Both the position numbers and the translations under genes were made by a program. A stretch of 9,008 bases of DNA from assembly GCA_946061495.1 (NCBI GenBank), contig CAMGSV010000094.1, positions 1-9,008 of the forward strand, read 5' to 3'. Below, one piece after another: positions 5,306 to 9,008 of this stretch (position 1 is its first letter; each line of letters starts with the position of its first letter). This DNA is from an uncultured Spirochaetales bacterium. Its GTDB lineage: Bacteria; Spirochaetota; Spirochaetia; Treponematales; Treponemataceae. A model generated the notes under the pieces. That model saw nothing but the letters and a program-made list of their open reading frames with translations. It was not told the DNA's origin and did no database searches.

Positions 5306-6580
5306 ATGGCAAAGGTCTTGTCGATTATTCTTGGTGGTGGAAAGGGAACTCGTCTGTATCCCCTTACAAAGGAACGCTCTAAGCCTGCGGTTCCATTCGG
5401 TGGGCGTCATCGTATTGTTGATATTCCCATTTCGAACTGTATCAACTCTGGTTTTCGCCAGATTTACATCCTGACCCAGTTCAATTCTGCGTCACTGCAC
5501 ATGCACATCTCCAAATCCTACAACTTTGACCGTTTTTCCCACGGATTCGTGGAGATTCTGGCTGCAGAGCAGACTCTGGAGCATTCAGGCTGGTACGAGG
5601 GAACTGCCGATGCGGTGCGAAAGAATTTCGTCCACTTCGAGACCCAGAATCCCACTCACTACATCATCCTTTCCGGTGACCAACTGTACCGCATGGACTT
5701 GAAGGCCTTTCTGGACAAGCACATCGCCTCTGGTGCCGACATTACCATTGCCACCACCTGCGTAAACCGTGAGGACGCCTCTGGCTTTGGTATCATGAAG
5801 ATTGACCATGATCAGCAGATCACTGCATTCATGGAAAAGCCGGCCCCTGACATGAACATTGATGACTGGAAGATTCCTGAAAATGCTCGTGAAGGACTGC
5901 CGGAGGGCAAAGATTATTTGGCATCCATGGGTATCTATATCTTCAACGCTGAGGCTATGCGTACTGCTTTGGACAATGATTTCACCGATTTCGGTAAGGA
6001 AATCATCCCTATGGCTATCAAGAAGAGCAAGGTTCAGTCCTATGTCTACACTGGTTATTGGGAGGATATTGGAACCATCCGGAGCTTCTACGAGGCTAAC
6101 CTGGATTTGACCCGCATCAATCCCAAATTCAACTTTTACGACGAGGATCAGCCTATCTATACCCATCCCCGCAACCTGCCGCCCTCCAAGTTGAACCGTG
6201 CCGAGATGAACCGTTCCCTGGCGACGGAGGGATGCGTCATTACCGATGCGGTCATCAACGACTCCATCATCGGGGTTCGTACCATCATCGAGGGGGGGAC
6301 AGAACTGAACGGCGTCATCTGTATGGGTGCCGACAGCTACGAGACAGAAGATGAAAGGAAGATGGTCACAGAGAAAGGGCTTCCTCATCTGGGGATTGGC
6401 CGCAACTGCAAGATTTCTAACACCATCATCGACAAGAATGCCCGCATTGGTGACAATTGTCAGATTGGTGTGAGTGGCAAGGTCTATGAGGATGGTGAGC
6501 ATGGAGACTTGTTCTTCACCTCCAACGGCATCATCGTTATTCGCAAGAGTGCAGTGATTCCCGCTGGTACCATTTTCTAA
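5306..6580 (+). CDS. glgC: Glucose-1-phosphate adenylyltransferase (ADP-glucose pyrophosphorylase)
   Basis: GlgC makes ADP-glucose from ATP and glucose-1-phosphate, the committed step of bacterial glycogen synthesis, in the cytoplasm. The 424 residues match the family's usual length. Motifs in order: nucleotide-binding GGGKGTRLYPLTKERSKPAV (10-29), DIPISNCINSG (39-49), WYEGTADAVRKN (96-107), SGDQLYRMD (123-131, with the metal/ATP-site Asp), FMEKP (175-179, the sugar-phosphate site), YLASMGIYIFN (204-214) and GYWEDIGTIRSFYEANLDL (250-268). The C-terminal part has hexapeptide-type repeats of the left-handed beta-helix (from about 310). The wording of the motifs is nearer the cyanobacterial/plant enzymes than the E. 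coli one. Allosteric control by sugar phosphates is typical of the family, but the effector cannot be read here. Ribosome site GGAGGT (5297-5302) fixes the start. No other glycogen gene is adjacent. Confidence 0.96.
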   Translation: MAKVLSIILGGGKGTRLYPLTKERSKPAVPFGGRHRIVDIPISNCINSGFRQIYILTQFNSASLHMHISKSYNFDRFSHGFVEILAAEQTLEHSGWYEGTADAVRKNFVHFETQNPTHYIILSGDQLYRMDLKAFLDKHIASGADITIATTCVNREDASGFGIMKIDHDQQITAFMEKPAPDMNIDDWKIPENAREGLPEGKDYLASMGIYIFNAEAMRTALDNDFTDFGKEIIPMAIKKSKVQSYVYTGYWEDIGTIRSFYEANLDLTRINPKFNFYDEDQPIYTHPRNLPPSKLNRAEMNRSLATEGCVITDAVINDSIIGVRTIIEGGTELNGVICMGADSYETEDERKMVTEKGLPHLGIGRNCKISNTIIDKNARIGDNCQIGVSGKVYEDGEHGDLFFTSNGIIVIRKSAVIPAGTIF

Positions 6581-6618
6581 GGGGGATACATTCCAAGAGC
6601 CAGTTTTGCTGGAAGTTG

Positions 6619-6651
6619 AAGACGACCTGGGACTACTGGGTCGTCTTTTTT
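6619..6651 (+). terminator. Intrinsic terminator of glgC
   Basis: AAGACGACC (6619-6627) pairs perfectly with GGTCGTCTT (6639-6647), with an inner T-G wobble, and Ts run from 6646 to 6651. It lies 38 bases after the glgC stop. Confidence 0.9.
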
Positions 6652-6672
6652 ATATGGGCTTTTGAACGGTGT

Positions 6673-6703
6673 AAAAAAAGTGGCTGGTTTTTCCCAGCCA
6701 CTT
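6673..6703 (-). terminator. Intrinsic terminator of the minus-strand exported-protein operon
   Basis: On the minus strand AAGTGGCTGG (6703-6694) pairs perfectly with CCAGCCACTT (6687-6678) around a 6-base A-rich loop, and a run of Ts follows (down to 6673). It stands 12 bases after the stop of the SPOR gene and faces the glgC terminator. Confidence 0.9.
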
Positions 6704-6715
6704 AAGGTGTAACTA

Positions 6716-8125
6716 TTATCTTATCTTTCTCAAAAAGGAGTCTTTAAAACCAAGATTCTTGAATTTTGCCATGATGGCTCCGTATTCATCCACGTTGAGG
6801 GGTCCCACCATCATCTGCATGGCCTTGCCACTTTTCAGGGGAACCATGATGATAGGGTACTGGTGACCATAGGTGGCCAGCAGGTTGTCTATGTTTGCCT
6901 GCTCAGCGAAAGTAGCAATCTGTACATAGTATTTGCCACTCTCCAGTTGAGACAGTTCTTTTACTAGGTGTGGCTGCTTTGCCCCCAGTCCGTTGGTAGG
7001 TGTTGGTGCCTTTGCCATCGAACTTTCTGCCGGGAGGACTGGCTCTGGTGCAGCGTGTACCGGCACTGGCGTAAAGGTGGAGTCTGCCTCCAGAGGAGGA
7101 TTCTCGTCAGCGGGAACGAGTATGATGGGAGCGAAGGGATCCACCAGGTTGGAATCATCTGTGGCGGCCAGCAGGGGCTCCTCTGGAACTTCCACAACTT
7201 CCGCGGTTTCTGACAGCTCGTCAAGGTATGCAAACTCCTGGTCCTCTGCAACAGGAACCAAGACAATTTCCTCTGCGGCTGTGCCAGGTGTCTCGGAAAT
7301 GGTTGCTTCGCTGATAGCGGTGTCTTCAGCACATTCCACCGGGGGTACCTCGACAGAATCGGTAGGATCAACTGACTCCACAATGTACACCGGATAGTTT
7401 TCTGCCAGCACATGGTTCATGGGAACTTCCTCTACGGAAGTGATTGTGTAGTCAGGTGTTGTCAACTCATCGGATTCAGGGGTGGAAGCATTTTCTGCAG
7501 GAACAGGCTCCTGTACTGGTTTTGTATCCTCTTCCATGGCAACTGCATCTGCTTCAGGAACAAGGACCGCTTCAGGGGGAGTTTCCTCTGCAGGTTCCAG
7601 CTCGGCAGCAGGTTCTGGGGTGGCAGGTTCTTCTGCAGGCTCCTCGGTGTTTGCAGCTAGTGCGGGAGTGGTTCCAAGGGTCTCGTCCACAGTGCCCAGC
7701 TGGGAGTCCAGGTTATCCTTCAGCTGGTTGGGCAGCAGGGTGTCTGCAGGTGTATCGGAAATAACTGTACCAGCACCAGCTACAGACTCATCCAACATGC
7801 CGGTGCGCTTGGTAATGCGTACCTGGGTATTGGAGTCGGGAGTAATGAACAGCTTGTCTGCCGCCTCAGGTGAAAGGAGGATTGCCACACCTGCGGATGG
7901 ATCGATGGAGCCAAGGATAAGCACATTGATGGTGATGCCTGTGGCAGGGTTGGTGACGCTGACACTGTCTCCTGGAAGGTATCCCACCGTTTTTGCGAAC
8001 AGTCCAGTGGGCAGGACACCTTCCTCTGCCACGACAGCTCGACCATCAAGGGATGGCTTTGATGTGGCGAAGGTGGCAGAAGCAAGCAAAGCAACAATAA
8101 GCAGTGAAAAAATAAACCGTCTCAT
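6716..8125 (-). CDS. Exported RlpA-like protein: degenerate barrel domain, long acidic linker, SPOR domain
   Basis: The 469-residue product starts with a signal peptide (1-20, MRRFIFSLLIVALLASATFA). Residues 28-95 look like the double-psi beta-barrel of RlpA: SVSVTNPATGITINVLI (54-70) and IDPSAGVAILLSPEAADKL (74-92) line up with the RlpA pattern VRVTNLxxGRxVxVRINDRGPF and IDLSxAAAxxL. The catalytic Asp of NDRGP falls on Gly72 and the RlpA His appears replaced, so lytic transglycosylase activity is unlikely. Residues about 120-390 are a low-complexity linker rich in Glu, Pro, Ala and Val. A SPOR domain ends the protein (about 397-469: YYVQIATFAEQANID, MMVGPLN, FLRKI); SPOR domains bind denuded septal peptidoglycan. 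Likely a periplasmic or outer-membrane-side cell-division protein. The start has AGAAGGA eight bases upstream. It follows the 171-residue exported gene after 19 bases, in one operon. Confidence 0.8.
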   Translation of the reverse strand: MRRFIFSLLIVALLASATFATSKPSLDGRAVVAEEGVLPTGLFAKTVGYLPGDSVSVTNPATGITINVLILGSIDPSAGVAILLSPEAADKLFITPDSNTQVRITKRTGMLDESVAGAGTVISDTPADTLLPNQLKDNLDSQLGTVDETLGTTPALAANTEEPAEEPATPEPAAELEPAEETPPEAVLVPEADAVAMEEDTKPVQEPVPAENASTPESDELTTPDYTITSVEEVPMNHVLAENYPVYIVESVDPTDSVEVPPVECAEDTAISEATISETPGTAAEEIVLVPVAEDQEFAYLDELSETAEVVEVPEEPLLAATDDSNLVDPFAPIILVPADENPPLEADSTFTPVPVHAAPEPVLPAESSMAKAPTPTNGLGAKQPHLVKELSQLESGKYYVQIATFAEQANIDNLLATYGHQYPIIMVPLKSGKAMQMMVGPLNVDEYGAIMAKFKNLGFKDSFLRKIR

Positions 8126-8144
8126 AATCTATCCTTCTCTCTTT

Positions 8145-8660
8145 TTATCTTTTTTTCGTGATGGCAGAGTTAATCACCTGGGCCAACTGCTGGCTAAAGG
8201 TGCTGATTCCAGAGGCTGAATCATCTATATTCACCAAGGAGCCTGGCTTTTCAGTTCCTCCGTCCAGTTGCTGCTGCCCCCGGACCTTCACAAGCTTCCA
8301 CTGGGCCAATTCGATGTTGGACAATAGTGTGCTCTCTGGTGCCACGGATTTTCCCCGGTCAAAGTAGATGGTGATGTAGGCAAGGTAGTCGGCGCTACCA
8401 TTTTGGGCATCCTCCAGTGATACCTTCATGCCATTCTTTGCCTTATCCTTGTTGTAGATAATGGGAGAATTGGAGACAATGTATCCTTGTGAGAACATGA
8501 AGTCCATAATCCCTTCCTCAATCAGCAGTGAGGAATCGGTAACGTCCACATTGGCATCATCCATCTGTACCACTTGAATGGAGATTGTGGTTGCCCCTAC
8601 AGGCAACGCAAAGGAAAACAAGAGGAGACTGAGTCCCCATGCAAAGTGTTTTTTAGTCAT
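8145..8660 (-). CDS. Exported protein of unknown function
   Basis: I do not recognise this 171-residue protein with confidence. Residues 1-23 (MTKKHFAWGLSLLLFSFALP plus VGA) form a signal peptide, cut before TTISIQ. The mature part has no cysteine, so it is not a lipoprotein. It alternates predicted strands and helices: a first strand (TISIQVVQM), a helical stretch around SSLLIEEGIMDFMFSQGY, then ADYLAYITIYFDRGK and ELAQWKLVKVRG as strands. The pattern (a strand, a helix ending in Gly-Tyr, then two strands) loosely recalls LpoB/CsgG-type periplasmic domains; that is speculative. I chose ATG 8660 because GGGGGTGGG lies just upstream as a ribosome site; GTG 8666 in the same frame would have none. 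It is the first gene of the operon with the SPOR protein, so a shared envelope role is plausible. Confidence 0.8.
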   Translation of the reverse strand: MTKKHFAWGLSLLLFSFALPVGATTISIQVVQMDDANVDVTDSSLLIEEGIMDFMFSQGYIVSNSPIIYNKDKAKNGMKVSLEDAQNGSADYLAYITIYFDRGKSVAPESTLLSNIELAQWKLVKVRGQQQLDGGTEKPGSLVNIDDSASGISTFSQQLAQVINSAITKKR

Positions 8661-8670
8661 TCCCACCCCC

Positions 8671-8694
8671 GACGATAAAACTCATTTCATCGTC
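8671..8694 (-). promoter_or_regulatory. Leader hairpin next to the ribosome site of the exported-protein operon
   Basis: In the minus-strand RNA, GACGATGAAA (8694-8685) pairs with TTTTATCGTC (8680-8671) around the 4-base loop TGAG, giving ten pairs with one G-U. The ribosome site GGGGGTGGG begins on the very next base. No T run follows, so it is not a terminator. It may protect the 5' end or tune translation. Confidence 0.55.
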
Positions 8695-8740
8695 AAAAAT
8701 TACTCCAAAAACAAGCTGTTTTAAGAGCTGTATGTTCAGT

Positions 8741-8774
8741 GTACCTTGCATTTTAAAAGGTACCGTTTTATATA
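8741..8774 (+). promoter_or_regulatory. Possible plus-strand promoter with overlapping dyad (operator-like)
   Basis: TTGCAT (8746-8751), a 17-base spacer and TATATA (8769-8774) form a promoter-like pair, the third TTGCAT with 17-base spacing in the window. A perfect inverted repeat, GTACCTT (8741-8747) and AAGGTAC (8757-8763), covers the -35 and most of the spacer and could bind a dimeric regulator. TATATA is self-complementary and preceded by an A tract on the minus strand, so a minus-strand use is also possible. Confidence 0.4.
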
Positions 8775-8799
8775 TCGACTTTTTTTTTTTAGGGATTAG

Positions 8800-8830
8800 A
8801 ACTACTTGTAAAAGTAGTTTTATTTTCTTC
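8800..8830 (+). terminator. Short hairpin with T-rich tail between two promoters
   Basis: AACTACTT (8800-8807) pairs perfectly with AAGTAGTT (8812-8819) around a GTAA loop of the GNRA class, followed by TTTATTTTCTT (8818 onward). It reads as a weak intrinsic terminator on the plus strand. With the promoter at 8746-8774 it would bound a transcript of only about 45-50 bases carrying no evident ORF. Confidence 0.5.
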
Positions 8831-8849
8831 TCATCGTATTTAGTTTTCG

Positions 8850-8878
8850 TTGAAGAAATGGTTTTTGTGTGCTATAGT
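8850..8878 (+). promoter_or_regulatory. Promoter of the right-edge gene
   Basis: TTGAAG (8850-8855), a 17-base spacer and TATAGT (8873-8878) preceded by TGC (8870-8872) give a good -35/-10 pair with an extended -10. The predicted start near 8885 leaves a leader of about 31 bases with the ribosome site GGGAGGT (8906-8912). Confidence 0.7.
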
Positions 8879-8915
8879 CTTGCTAATAGTAAAAATGCTG
8901 TCTGTGGGAGGTTGT

Positions 8916-9008
8916 ATGACAGGGCAGGCTGGAAAGAAGCTGTACATAATTGGAGCCGGCTTTGCAGGTCAGGTGATTGCGGAGGAGATTGCCCGCAAGA
9001 AGATTTTT
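8916..9008 (+). CDS. Rossmann-fold protein, N-terminal 31 codons (cut by right edge); possibly a CapD-like polysaccharide enzyme
   Basis: ATG 8916 follows GGGAGGT (8906-8912) and an extended -10 promoter, and the frame is open to the last base. After a short polar start, KKLYIIGAGFAGQVIAEEIA (7-26) shows a beta-strand, the Gly-x-Gly-x-x-Gly dinucleotide-binding loop (GAGFAG, 13-18) and the following helix. This is how NAD(P)-binding domains begin. The wording, with a helix ending in EEIARKKIF, recalls the N-terminal Rossmann domain of CapD/FlaA1-type nucleotide-sugar dehydratases, but flavoprotein or other dehydrogenase families begin much the same way. Only 31 residues are visible, so the specific call is tentative; that it is a gene is well supported. 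Confidence 0.7.
   Translation, partial: MTGQAGKKLYIIGAGFAGQVIAEEIARKKIF

Noticed and set aside
5585..6502. Minus-strand open frame (305 codons) opposite glgC
   Set aside because: It is antisense to an unambiguous GlgC, has no ribosome site and no recognisable protein pattern.
7482..8219. Plus-strand open frame (245 codons) opposite the SPOR gene
   Set aside because: It is a Ser/Ala/Gly-rich mirror of the Glu/Pro/Ala linker and crosses the junction of two real minus-strand genes.
8781..8790. Run of ten Ts as a terminator tail
   Set aside because: No stem precedes it on the plus strand. On the minus strand it is an A tract, perhaps part of a promoter region.
1..9008. Mobile elements, CRISPR array, tRNA genes, phage genes
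   Set aside because: No transposase or integrase, no regularly spaced repeats, no tRNA cloverleaf or attachment-site pattern was found on either strand.

Overview
The window looks like chromosomal DNA of an anaerobic, fermentative bacterium. My best guess is a spirochaete of the Treponema/Sphaerochaeta kind. That rests on a small exported DUF1566-type protein, a NifU-like scaffold paired with a GGGtGRT-family protein, an exported SPOR-domain protein with a long acidic Pro/Glu linker, and a GlgC close to the cyanobacterial/plant type. It is an inference from gene content, not proof. I see no mobile element, CRISPR array or tRNA.

Layout. Positions 1-362 (minus) hold the start of an exported DUF1566-type protein, cut by the left edge, with its own promoter at 388-417. 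Diverging from it, 547-2273 (plus) is a tight two-gene operon: a NifU-like iron-sulfur scaffold homologue, then a GGGtGRT-family protein of unknown role. The 366 bases at 2274-2639 carry no protein gene. They hold a run of RNA hairpins (one spanning the GGGtGRT stop codon), a strong terminator, a pair of interleaved stems before a T tract, and then an isolated 5S rRNA gene (2479-2587) with a near-consensus promoter of its own. Next on the plus strand are an aldose-1-epimerase-like protein (2640-3605), a MATE-family exporter (3699-5063, with terminator) and glgC (5306-6580), which has its own promoter, a leader of about 115 bases and a terminator. Convergent terminators at 6619-6651 and 6673-6703 separate glgC from a two-gene minus-strand operon encoding exported proteins: a 171-residue unknown (8145-8660), then a 469-residue protein built like RlpA (signal peptide, barrel-like domain, long linker, SPOR) but apparently without RlpA's catalytic residues (6716-8125). 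The right-hand intergenic region holds a promoter with an overlapping dyad, a short terminator-like hairpin and a second promoter. That second promoter leads to the first 31 codons of a Rossmann-fold protein cut by the right edge (8916-9008).

How the parts relate. Most genes are separate units with their own promoters and terminators; the genuine co-transcription units are the NifU-like/GGGtGRT pair and the minus-strand exported pair. GlgC (ADP-glucose for glycogen) and the epimerase-like protein are both sugar-related but separately transcribed. The best candidate for an undescribed system is the NifU-like/GGGtGRT pair. The most unusual nucleic-acid features are the hairpin cluster at 2250-2420 and the isolated 5S gene beside it.
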